Of a DNA stretch of 64,000 bases, positions 54,849 to 64,000 are shown in pieces. Below the pieces are notes generated by a model. It was not told the DNA's origin. It saw only the letters and a program-made list of their open reading frames with translations, and did no database searches. The translations under genes and the position numbers were made by a program. Source of the DNA: Salvator merianae (lineage: Eukaryota > Chordata > Lepidosauria > Squamata > Teiidae); NCBI GenBank assembly GCA_003586115.2, contig QVOM02000042.1, forward strand, positions 33,398,969 through 33,462,968, given 5' to 3'. The first letter of the stretch is position 1. Each line of letters opens with the position of its first letter.

Positions 54849-55806
54849 TTCCTCTCCAAGTACTTAGCCAGTTAAGACTTCAAAACTAACACGTCTTATA
54901 CCACCAGATTCAGTAAAGTATCAGACTGGGAAAAATCTGGGTATAAAAAATACAGATATCTATAGTTTGCTTAGCAGTTAAGCCAAACTGGGCCTGGGTT
55001 CGATCATATCTTATCCAGTGCCTGTTCAGTTCAGATCAGATCTTATTTGATCTGTCATCTCATTGGTTTGATTTAAATCTGACTCAGACAGGTGAGGTTT
55101 GTACAGGGACAAACTAAACCATTAATAGAAATTCTTGCACATCCCTAGCGGGAAGGCATTTCTAAAGAGGTTTTATATCCTGCAATCTCATCACTTGAGT
55201 GCTTAAGGGCTGATAATCCTTCAGCAGCATGAACCAATTAAAGCCATATTAACTCTTCATAAGCTTACAGATTCGTTCTGAACCATACACAACTGTCTGC
55301 ATCAGGGAGAGAGTGTCCAGATGGGCCAAATATTGCTTATACAGTATTTTGGCAAATCCCCCTTGGAACTCTTCCGTGTTCAATAATTCTGCATGAATGC
55401 AGCATGGTAAATATAAACATGCTACAATGGGATAATTTCCTAGACTAAGCACAGTCACTGCCACCTAGAGCTCAATCAAACACCAGTTGGTCCCGAGACC
55501 AATAATAGAAGCATGAATTCATCTGAGCAGGCGGTAAAGAAAAATAAGAAGGAAATTGAGTCAGGTTTCTACTCCTTCTGGAGGAACTCCTGGAGGATCT
55601 GAAAAGTTATACATCTAGAAAAGGAAGCGAAAACTCCAGTTAGCCAAACCTATAGTCTTTGATCAAGAAATGGTTGAAATGCTGATTAAAGAAATGCTCC
55701 AACTTTTTATGTCATACAATATACACTCCTAATTCTTTTTCTTTTCCCTTTCTGTCTCCTCTCTCACTTTCCCTCCTTTTGCTTTATTCAGTGGTATATA
55801 GGATTT
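54849..55806. other. Non-coding, one probable repeat remnant
   Basis: 54970-55150 has 'gttcagttcagatcagatc' words and ends 'ttgcacatccct', like the terminus of the insert at 21163-21470. The rest shows nothing. Confidence 0.4.
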
Positions 55807-55984
55807 ATAGGTCCTTTTTGCACTTACCTTGGAGACATCTGGATCTAGTGCCCCACTCCAAGACTGGAATAGATTCCTTAGCCAGGAACAGCATCATCTG
55901 CATAGAGACAGCAAGTTCCAGGCCAATCCTCAAGCCAGCTTTGAGGCTCCAGTGGCCAGGAACTAAAACCTCTAACCTCAGAGC

Positions 55985-56066
55985 CCCTAACACTAACCGT
56001 AACACTAATCCTAACCCTAATATTACAGCTCAATGCTAAATATATCCTAACCCTAACCTTAAATTC
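55985..56066 (-). repeat. Short interstitial telomere-like tract (CCCTAA orientation)
   Basis: 'cccctaacactaaccgtaac', 'ctaatcctaaccctaat' and later 'cctaaccctaacc' give about eight recognisable, partly degenerate CCCTAA units, interrupted near 56020-56045. It lies inside a DNA transposon, about 4 kb from the terminal telomeric block and in the opposite orientation to it. Confidence 0.75.
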
Positions 56067-56209
56067 ATCTTGGAAAAATGAATCTTCTCTAAGACTAAGA
56101 CTAACCCCTTGTAAATTGGGACATGGATGTGTGTGCCCTCTGCATGCATTGTGATCTAGATTTACCTTCACTAGTACACAGGTATACCTTGCTATTGAAA
56201 TCTACCACT

Positions 56210-56986
56210 GGGCCTGTTCACACTTGTAACTAATGAGTGTCAGGAACACTCACTAGACAAGTGCATTCGCACTGGCATATGGCCGTAATGACCGGCAGCG
56301 GACCTCATCCGCTGCTGATTGTTACTACCATTGGACAAGGAAAAAAGTGTCCGAATCCTCACCTGAAGCTCAAAGTAAGCTTCAGGTGAGGATTTGTTCA
56401 CACTTACCTTGTCCACGATGGTGGTGGCCATCTTCCAGGCGATCAGTCCACCCATCGCAATTGGGCCTGGGACACCGGATGGGGCTGCGCTGCACCCCAT
56501 CCAACATTTTGGTGCCCGATTGCGGGTGTGAAGGGCAGTTGCCACGGCAGCAGCCTGCAAGCATCAGGCCACTGCCATGGCGACCAGGAGGCCCATGCAG
56601 TGCACACACCCATGACGTGACTCGCGCATGCACACTGGGTCCCTCCCCCAATAGCGCAATCAGGCCTTCCCAATCGGGCCGCGGCGCCCCAATCAGGCCT
56701 GCCCAGCCTCATTGGAGTGATTAGGCTGCCAAGATCGGGCCGGACAGGCCTGATTGGGGTGCCGTGGGCCCAATCAGGAAGGCCCGATCGTGCTATGGGG
56801 GGATGGACCCAGTGTGCACACGCAAGTCGCGTCATCGGCATGCGCACTGCGTGGGCCTCCCAGTTGCCACAGCCACTGTGATGGCAAGCATCAGGCACTC
56901 GTGAACGCCAGTAGCCAGGTGTCTGCATGATAGAGTCTGTTCCACGCTAATTAGTCCATTCTAATGTAGGAAGTGCGAACAGGCCC
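56210..56986. mobile_element. GGGCC-ended DNA transposon (type G), CpG-rich, 777 bp
   Basis: Starts GGGCCTGTTCACACTTG and ends 'ggaagtgcgaacaggccc', flanked by perfect ACT (56207-56209, 56987-56989). The interior has paired inverted words such as 'cccaatcaggcctg' / 'caggcctgattggg' (about 56689-56762), giving a large palindromic core, and 'gcttcaggtgagga' near 56382. No transposase. Confidence 0.82.
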
Positions 56987-57165
56987 ACTGACCCACCTCA
57001 GGAGTCTCCTGATCTGGATCATGCTCCTTCTGGTGAAGTCAGAGTATAGTAGCAGTGGGTGGGGCTCCTCCATTCTACACAAAAATGCAGATGAAAGTGG
57101 CCCTGAAGAGAGAGAGCTTTGGGAAGCAGTAATCTATATCTGGGGTAAGGGCAGAAAGGCTCATA

Positions 57166-57859
57166 GATTCATCTGATTAACCAAACTTCAGCGTCAACAA
57201 CATAAATAATTCCATAGTCTACTATCTGTATAAGGGTTTAATTTGGAGTTTGAGAGAAAAATGATAATTGAACTTTGGAGAAGTTGCTACTTGCTTTATT
57301 CCTACTCTGTGCAATGGTGGCAACGGCACAGGCATAAAGGCCATACCAGCTCTGCAGAACAAGTGAATTCTAGAGGTATTTTTTTCTCATTGCAGAACTT
57401 ATTTGTGAGAAGATGTAGAGACCAATGGAAGAAGCTAATGAGGATAATAAGTCTTCCAGAAGATTGTTATTACAGAAATATATTTGGAAATGTCTTCTAA
57501 TTAAAAAGTTATTATAGGACTCTCAGACAGAAGACTCCTAGTCACTGAAGTATGTTCCATAGAATCTTAACAGTGTAATACTTTTGTTTGCAGTTCTAAG
57601 CACATTCGCTAACAGGAAAAGAATCCTACTGAACTCAATAAATAGTTATATTTAGCATTGAGTTGTAGAATAAAATAACAGCTAGAAGATTTGGACAAAT
57701 GGGCAAGCACCTAAATGGCCTGTCCCATTAGCTTAAGTTTCTTGTCGACAAATTCTGAGTGCTAAGAATGGTCCCTCTGCATCATTGATCCCAGGAGTGG
57801 AATCTCCCACCCATTTATTCCCTAGAAGTTGCATTTAAATTAATGGGTTCTTCTAGAAC
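57166..57859. other. AT-rich stretch, nothing recognised
   Basis: No supported feature. Confidence 0.4.
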
Positions 57860-58460
57860 AGGGATTAGTAACCTCTCAAAAACTTTTTCTACAAACATCA
57901 GTGATCTGGTACAGGGATCCCCATAGTCTTCTTCAGTGATTTGGTACAGGGATCCCCTACTACAATGCTCCGTCCACACTGGATGGAGTATAGACTAGAT
58001 TAGGTTGTCCAAAATGGCTGCCTAGTTCAGGACACCAGTAGACCTTTTTAAAAATGTCTACCAGTGATCTAGCACCATGTAAACTGGTCCACAGTGGCAT
58101 GCAAATACAGTGCATGCCACCATGTTCTAGTTTAGTGGGGGACTCATTTCAGCAGCACACCCAAGGGCTCCAAGGCCAGGAACTTTCATTCTTAGCCATC
58201 AGAAATATTGTAGGCTTTCCCAAAATGACTGTCCAGATGTGGATGGCATTGTTCTGGGACATGAGGACCTATCTAGCTGGTAGACCTCCCAAAAACTGTG
58301 GAAGAGTTTTTCCACACATATCAGCAATTTGGTACAGGAATCCCCTTAGTCTTCTTCAGGACCTCTTTCTTCCCCATACTGGTGCAGACCAGAGAGGCCT
58401 CACCCCCAGCTGGAGTGGCCTACCTCAAGGTAAATGTGGAAACAGCCCAGCTCTCATTAT
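57860..58460. mobile_element. Type C element remnant with internal rearrangement
   Basis: Interior words match other type C copies ('ccagtagacctttttaaaaa', 'tctaccagtgatc', 'ctccaaggccaggaac'). The segment 'tttggtacag(g)aatcccc...tagtcttcttcag' occurs near 57905, 57945 and 58325, so parts have been duplicated or a related copy inserted. The right end is near 'aaggtaaatgtggaaacagcc'. Confidence 0.5.
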
Positions 58461-58762
58461 CCTTTATCAATGGCCATGCTGGCTAGATTTCTGGCCCACA
58501 ACATTAAGGAGTAGGCTATAGGAAAATACACACTGTATCTACTACACATGATGCATTTGGTGGACAAACATAACATTCACACAGATCCATGCTCATACAG
58601 CCGCCATGCCACCATAAGCATGTTTAGAATGTCTGGACTGCAAAATGGGAGAAATAGCTTTGAAAACTCTTTCTACTGCTCATTGTTGGCAGCTCTGCCA
58701 CCACCATACTGCCACTCAAGACCTACCCAAATGTTCAGTGTTCTCTGAGCTAGAGTCTACAA

Positions 58763-58847
58763 ACTAAGACTGCATCCAGATGTCACTTTATTCTGAAATA
58801 TCCAGATGCAGTGGAATAAGTAAGCAAAATCTGGATGCAGCCTTAGT
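58763..58847. mobile_element. 85-bp mini-element with 19-bp inverted ends
   Basis: ACTAAGACTGCATCCAGAT faces ATCTGGATGCAGCCTTAGT with one mismatch, and a third copy of 'atccagatgcag' lies between. The same terminus is seen in the insert at 39273-39641. Confidence 0.6.
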
Positions 58848-59999
58848 CCCTTGCATTAAAAAAAATGGGATAAAAATATAATCTAAAACTGTATATATTT
58901 TTCAAAGAATATATTTTATTTATTAATTTGACATATCTTCTAATACACCAGATATTACATGTTGGTTTTCCTAACCAACAAATACTTACACAAACTGCAT
59001 ACTTAGAGACAGATGCCAAACAATGAGAACTAGAGCATCTATGTGGGCAATTAAGACTAGGTCTACAGATTAGTGTGGTGCTGATATCACAACATCAGAC
59101 CAACTTTTTGTATAAATGTGGCACAAATATGCACACTACCAGCCTGGTGTTAGTGGCTGCTATGATACTTTAGGACCCTGCAGATTAGAGAGGAAATGTC
59201 AACTCTTTGGGGAAACAAACATCTCCCTTGTTCAGATTCCCCAATCCCCCAGTAGCACCACAGAAATTAGTTCTGCTTTTGCAGAAGCATAGGAATGGCA
59301 CCAAAGAAGACCCCAAAGTGCACTGAAAAAGCAGAGGTAGAAGGAATTCATCCTACTTCTACATCCATTTCAGACTGGCTCCATCTATATGGAGAATCAG
59401 CCTAAGAAGGAATTGACTTTGTTCACATCTGCAGCTAATGAGTACACTTTTAAGATGAAAGTGGAGATGAACTGGAGGCAGTGGGGCTCAGCAAATGGTG
59501 TAATCAAATATTATAAAAGGAACAGAGTGCATTTGCTGTGATTTGAATAGTTACAAACACAGAAACTACTACTGGGAGTGGGGGGACATTCAAATGAAGA
59601 TATATGTGAGGCATCTGGAACATAGATTTCCTTCTTGATATATTAGTGCTTGGTGCAGAAATATATTAAATGCATGATTCACAATAATGAAAAGGGGGAT
59701 TTTTACATGCCTTTTTATCCTTCTTCCTTCCTGCTCAGCCTGTTCCCACTTTTCCTTCTCTGTTGACCTATTTTCCTTGTTTTGTTTTTGCTGTTCTTCT
59801 ACTATAAAAGATAGCATCATATTATGCTAAAGGTTACACCAAGCTTCTTTGGTAAGACTGGCCAGGAAAAGCTACATGATCACTACGGCCTGAGGAAGCT
59901 GAAGATCATCTAATTGGAACAACATGGATGAAGAAAATGAATCAATTATTTAAAATTCTGCACATAAGAGGGGATAAAAACACAGTAACAACACTAAGT
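58848..59999. other. Non-coding stretch proximal to the subtelomere
   Basis: AT-rich, no supported gene or repeat boundary. Confidence 0.4.
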
Positions 60000-60419
60000 A
60001 CGTTTAGTTGCTATTACACAGGGTAGGAGTAAGAATTAAGTTAAAGATATGGTTACAGTAAAAAAAATATGGTTAGGACAAGAGAAAATTCAGCTTTTCC
60101 ATTCCACCTTAAAGATAGTGTAAATGAAAGAGAAAGCACTAGGTTTGCAGTCAAGGCCATATTTAGGATATGAATGGGGGTAAGCGATAAGGTTAGCACG
60201 GGGCTTACACTTTGGCTACACCTTAGGCTTTGGCTTCAGCTTTGGCATTAGCTTATGTTTACACTTAAGATTACGCTTCACCTAGTGCTAAGCTTAGACA
60301 AAGGGTCAGGGTCGGCCTTAGCTATCAGACTATGATAAGGTTTAGCGTTAAGATTGGAGATAAGGAAAGCGTTAGTGGTAGACATAGGGTTAAGGTTATG
60401 GTCAGGGATAGGGTTAGGG
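60000..60419 (+). repeat. Degenerate telomere-like transition zone
   Basis: Scattered 'ggtta', 'ggctta', 'ttagc' hexamer-like words at near-regular spacing become better TTAGGG matches rightwards. Examples are 'ggcttacactttggctac' near 60205, then 'gataaggtttagcgttaag' near 60334, then 'atagggttaggg' at 60407. A first degenerate GATTCAG-type cassette ('aaaattcagcttttcca') lies at 60085-60101. Confidence 0.65.
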
Positions 60420-60649
60420 ATAGGGTTAAAGGTAGGTTTAGGGTAAGGGTAAGGGTAAGGGTAAGGGTAAGGGTAAGGGTAAGGGTAAGGGTAAGGGTAA
60501 GGGTTAGGGTAAGGGTTAGGGTTAGGGTTAGGGTTAGGGTTAGGGTTAGGGTCAAGGTCAAGGTATGAGTTTGGTTAGTGCTAGTGCTAGTGCTAGTGCT
60601 AGTGTTAGGGTTAGGGTTAGGGTTAGGGTTAGGGTTAGGTTTATGGGGA
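60420..60649 (+). repeat. Telomeric array 1: TAAGGG, TTAGGG and variants
   Basis: About a dozen TAAGGG units in perfect register (60436-60505) pass into TTAGGG units (60505-60553). 'tagtgc' units (60578-60603) and more TTAGGG (60604-60640) follow. The G-rich strand is the + strand. Long threonine/leucine or valine/arginine frames across it are repeat artefacts. Confidence 0.93.
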
Positions 60650-61258
60650 TAAGGGGGATGCCCCCAGGGGATAAAGGAGCCATGCCCGCGGGGAATAAAG
60701 TGAGATGCCCCCAGGGAATAAATCAGGATGCCCCCAGGGAATAACAGGGATGCCCCAGGGGGATAAAGGGAATCCCCCGGGGGAATAATGAGGGATGCCC
60801 CCAGGGGATAAAGAGGATGTCCCTGGGGGATAAGAGGGGATGCCCCCAGGGGTTGAACAGAGAACGCACTCGGGGGAATAAAGGGGGACAGCCCCTCGGT
60901 CTAATATGGGATGCCTCCGGGAAAAGTGGGTGGACTCCCCTGGAGGATTAATGGTGGGACGGCCCCTGGGGATAATCATGGAACACTCCCTGAGGATAAT
61001 GTGCATGACCCTGGGGGATATTGGTGGATGCCCCCAGGGGATAAGACAATTATTCATGCAGAGGATAAGGGGGATGCCCCCGGGTGTTAAGGGGGAATGC
61101 CCCCAGGGATAAAGGGGGATGCCCCCAAAGGATAAGGGGGTGCCCCCAGGGGATAAGGGGGGATGCACCTGGGTCATATTCCAGGGATACCCCAGGCGAA
61201 AAGGGGTGTATGCCCCAGGGGAATAAGGGGGATAAGGGGGGATACCCCCATGTGATAA
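60650..61258 (+). repeat. Subtelomeric minisatellite block M1 (22-24 bp units)
   Basis: About 26 degenerate units of the form ATAAGGGGGATGCCCCCAGG. Each has a G-run, the core GATGC and a C-run, so units can fold on themselves. Unit length varies from 21 to 25 bp. Landmarks such as 'ataagacaattattc' (61039) and 'gggtcatattccaggg' (61173) recur in the later blocks. Confidence 0.9.
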
Positions 61259-61612
61259 GATTAGGGTTAGGGTTAGGGAAGATTCAGCATTTCCACTGGA
61301 CTTAGGGTTAGGGTTAGGGTTTAGATTAAGGTCAGGCTTAGGGTTAGGGTTAGCATTAGCGTTATGTCTGGGCTAGGGTTAGGGAAGATTCAGGATTGCC
61401 ACTGGAAGTTAGGGTTAGCATAAGGGTAGGGTCAGGGTTAGGGTCAGGGGTAGGGGTAGGGGTACAGTAATGGTTAGAGTTTGGGATAGGGTTAGTGTTA
61501 GGGTTAGGGTTAGGATTAGGGACAGGGTTAGGGTTAGGGTTAGGGAAAATTCAGCATTATCACTCAAAGTTAAGGTTAGGGATACGGTTAGGGTTAGGGT
61601 TAGAGTAATGTG
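61259..61612 (+). repeat. Telomeric array 2 with three GATTCAG cassettes
   Basis: TTAGGG units interspersed with the cassette 'gggaagattcagcatttcca' and variants at about 61277, 61381 and 61542, each followed by GTTAGGG or a near variant. Variant hexamers (TAGGGG, GTCAGG) are frequent. Confidence 0.88.
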
Positions 61613-62272
61613 GATGACCCCGGGGGAGATCGGTGGATGCCCCCAGGGGATAAGACAATTATTCCTACTGGGGATAAGGGGGACACCCCCGGGGGTTAAG
61701 GGAGAATGCCTCTGAGGGATAAGGGGGGATGCCCTCAGGGCATAAGGGGGGATGGCCCCATGGGAAAAGGGGGGATGCCCCTGGGGAGAAGGGGGCATGC
61801 CCCGGGGGATAAGGGGGGATGCCCTGGGGGATAAGGGGGGATGCCCCGGGGGATAAGGGGGAATGCCTGCAGGGGATAAGAGAATACCCCCAGGGGTTAA
61901 GAGGGGGATCCCCCTGGGCATGAGATGGGATGCCCTTGGGGGATAAGGGGGGATTCCACGGGGATAAGGGGGGGGAACAACCCCGGGTCACATGCCGGGG
62001 CTGGCCCAAGAGGATAAGGGGTGTATGGCGCAGGTGGATAAGTGGAATATCCCAGCTGGTTAAGTGTTGGATGCCCCCGAGGGATAAGAGGGGATGTCCT
62101 TCGGGGTAAGGGGAATGCCTCTGGGGCATACGGGTGGGGATGAACCTGGCGCATAACAGAGGATGCCCCCGGGGAATAAAGGGTGATTCCACTGGGGATA
62201 AAGGTGATGCCCCCGGGAGATAAGCGGGATTTGCCCTGGGGCATAAGAGGGGAATTCCCTAAGGTATAAGAC
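61613..62272 (+). repeat. Subtelomeric minisatellite block M2
   Basis: The same 22-24 bp unit as M1. Here the G-run and C-run pairs are cleaner ('ggggggatgcccc' repeated from 61725 to 61865). It shares the landmark 'ataagacaattattc' with M1, and its right part (61965-62280) with the end of M3. Confidence 0.9.
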
Positions 62273-62572
62273 GGTTAGCGTTAGGGTTAGGGTTAGGGTT
62301 AGGGTTAGGGTAGATTCAGCATTAACAGTGGAACGTAGGGTTAGGGGTAGGGTTAGGGAAGATTCAGCATTATCACTGGAAGTTAGGGTTAGGCTTAGGG
62401 TTACAGTTAGGGTTAGTGTTACGGTTATGTTAGGGCTAAGGCTAGGGTTAGCGTCAGGGAAGATTAGGTATTGCCACTGGAAGTTAGGGTAACACATAGG
62501 GTTAGGGTTAGGGCTAGGGCTAGGGCTAGGGCTAGGGCTAGGGCTAGGGCTAGGGCTAGGGCTAGGCAGATA
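62273..62572 (+). repeat. Telomeric array 3 with three cassettes and a GGGCTA run
   Basis: TTAGGG units with GATTCAG-type cassettes at about 62308, 62360 and 62460 (the last degenerate). It ends in about nine perfect GGGCTA units (62514-62567). The GGGCTA type also ends the window. Confidence 0.9.
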
Positions 62573-63718
62573 AGGCAGATGCCCTAGGAGGATAAGGGGG
62601 TGATACCCCCAGGGAATAAAGGGGGATGCTCCCAATGGATAAGAGAAGATGACCACTGGTGATACGGGGGACATAGCCCTGGGTCATATTCTGGGATGCC
62701 TCAGGGGATAAGGGATGTCTGCCCCAGGGGGATAAAGCGGATGCACCGGGTGGATAAGGAAATGCCTCTGGGTGATAAGAGGTGGATGCACCAAGGGAAT
62801 AAGGGACCCTATGAGGGGAGATATTCACCAGGGAGATAAGGGGGGACCCCTCTGGGTCATATTCTGGGGATGGTACTGGGTGATAAGGGGTGAATGCCCC
62901 AGGGGCAAAAGGGGGGATGGCCCAGGGGTATTAGGTGGATGGTCCCAGGGGAAAAGGGGGCGATGCCCCTGGGGAATATATGGGGATGTCCCCAGGGATA
63001 AGGGGGGATGCCCCCAGGGATTAAGGGGGATGCCCCTGGGGGATAAGGGGGAATGCTTGCAGGGGATAATGGAGTACTCCCAGGGGTTAAAAGGGGTATC
63101 CTCCTGGGTGTGAGGTGGGCTCCCCGAGGGGGATAAGGGGGAAGCCCTGGGGGAATAAGAAGGGATGTCCCCGGGTGACAAAAGGCATGCCCCCAGGGGA
63201 TAAGATGGGATGCCCACTGGGGATGAACAGGGAATGCCCTCGGGGGATTAATGGGGGTCAGCCCCTGGGGATAATGTGGTACGCATCCAGGGGAGAGTTA
63301 ATGGGGGGATAATTGTGGGACAAACCCAGGTGATAATGTTGATGACTCTGGGGGATATGGGGGGATGCCCCCAGTGAATAAGCGGATTATGCCTGCAGGT
63401 GATGAGGGGAACGCCCCAGCCGATATGGGGGCTGCTCCTCGGGGATAAGGGGGAATGCCTCTGGGTGATAAAGGGGGAAACAACCCCGGGTCTCATACCG
63501 GGGCTCGCCCAAAAGGATAAGGGGTGTATGGTGCCCAGGGGGATAAGCGGGGGTAAGCGGGATGCCCCTGGGGAATACGGGTGGCCATGAACCTGGTGTA
63601 TAAGAGGGGATGTCCCCGGGGAATAAGGTTTGCTTCCACTGGGGATAAAGGGGATGCCCCCGGGGAATAAGCGGGAATAGCCCCGGGGCATAAGTGGGGG
63701 ATTTCCCAAGGTATAAGA
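62573..63718 (+). repeat. Subtelomeric minisatellite block M3
   Basis: About 48 units of the same minisatellite. Sub-blocks repeat landmarks within the block ('gggtcatattctggg' at 62681 and 62858). The terminal stretch 'ccaaggtataagacggttag' matches the end of M2 closely. Confidence 0.9.
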
Positions 63719-64000
63719 CGGTTAGGGTTAGGGTTAGGGTCAGGTTTAGTGTTTGGGTTAGTGCTAGTCTGAAAAAGTACATCTTTCCCAGTCTAATTAG
63801 AGCAAGGATCAGCCGATGGCTATGTCTATGTCTATGTCTAAGTTTGAGTCTGAGTGTCAGTGTGAGTCTTTCTAATTTTGTTAGGGTTAGGGGGTTTCGG
63901 GGGGTTTCGGGGGGCTTCGGGGGCTTCGGGGGGCTTCGGGGGGCTAGGGGGCTAGGGCTAGGGGGCTAGAGCTAGGGCTAGGGCTAGGGCTAGGGCTAGG
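63719..64000 (+). repeat. Terminal telomere-like region with variant repeats
   Basis: TTAGGG (63719-63745) is followed by a unique segment and a period-6 'gtctat' run (63822-63841). TTAGGG then returns (63880-63892), followed by GGGGGTTTC/GGGGGCTTC units (63892-63940) and GGGCTA units to the window edge. Sequence continues beyond the window. Confidence 0.85.

Larger units (their letters stand above)
55810..57162. mobile_element. GGGCC-ended DNA transposon (type C), large composite copy
   Basis: Starts GGTCCTTTTTGCACTTACC and ends 'ggggtaagggcagaaaggctc', flanked by a perfect ATA (55807-55809, 57163-57165). The complement of its right part matches the left part of 23271-23770. It holds a short telomere-like tract and a complete nested type G element. 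No coding capacity. Confidence 0.72.

Noticed and set aside
55002..55015. 'gggttcgatca', resembling a tRNA B box
   Set aside because: No matching A box or acceptor stem nearby.
60325..60568. Long frames on both strands across the telomeric array (threonine/leucine and arginine/valine dipeptides)
   Set aside because: They are direct products of the hexamer repeat; no real protein is implied.
60650..63718. CRISPR-like regular repeats
   Set aside because: Units are directly adjacent and degenerate with no unique spacers, and the context is a vertebrate telomere.
60641..63782. Overlapping proline/serine/glycine-rich frames of 100-200 codons in the minisatellite
   Set aside because: Stop-poor because the repeat is GC-rich with few T's; the peptides simply follow the 22-24 bp unit.

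Overview
The window looks like nuclear DNA from a reptile, most likely a squamate (lizard). The signs are CR1 LINEs ending in ATTCTATG repeats, a second CR1/L2-like LINE family with a 3' end I associate with squamates, a BovB 3' end, a tRNA-derived SINE with a BovB-like tail, L1 of a non-mammalian type, and vertebrate TTAGGG repeats. The taxon call is inference; no species-diagnostic host gene is present.

I find no convincing host exon, tRNA or rRNA gene in 64 kb. Every long open frame I can interpret belongs to a transposable element. The most complete are an L1 (8405-15734, + strand, with target-site duplication and poly-A) and a CR1 (about 9662-13310, - strand) inserted inside it. The CR1 keeps a 785-codon open frame carrying part of the endonuclease and all of the reverse transcriptase, plus an esterase-type ORF1. 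A second, 5'-truncated CR1 of the same family lies at 52039-53521. Other LINE pieces are at 1-310, 6575-6995, 17255-18165, 19330-19805, 21060-21680, 22130-22545, 28968-29500, 34098-34295 (BovB), 37505-37690 and 38735-40200.

The middle of the window is dominated by non-autonomous DNA transposons whose ends resemble GGGCCTTTTCGCACTTAC. They often have 3-bp target duplications (ATT, ACT, AAT, CAT, TAG, ATA). They include three hairpin copies of exactly 180 bp (5118, 17752, 32209), three copies of a CpG-rich element of about 550-580 bp (24754, 49754, 54271), and several 350-1350 bp relatives. Many are nested in one another or in LINEs. Two hAT-like elements, one Tigger-like element with exon-like cargo, and an unassigned element of about 1.4-1.5 kb present twice in opposite orientation (2301-3690, 44183-45678) add to this.

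The last 4 kb (about 60000-64000) is subtelomeric to telomeric. Degenerate telomere-like sequence sharpens rightwards into TTAGGG/TAAGGG arrays. These alternate with three blocks of a 22-24 bp minisatellite (ATAAGGGGGATGCCCCCAGG type) and carry six copies of a roughly 30-bp cassette. The G-rich strand runs 5' to 3' rightwards, as expected if the chromosome end lies to the right. There is one ambiguous base (21162), beside a 34-bp direct duplication that may mark an assembly join.
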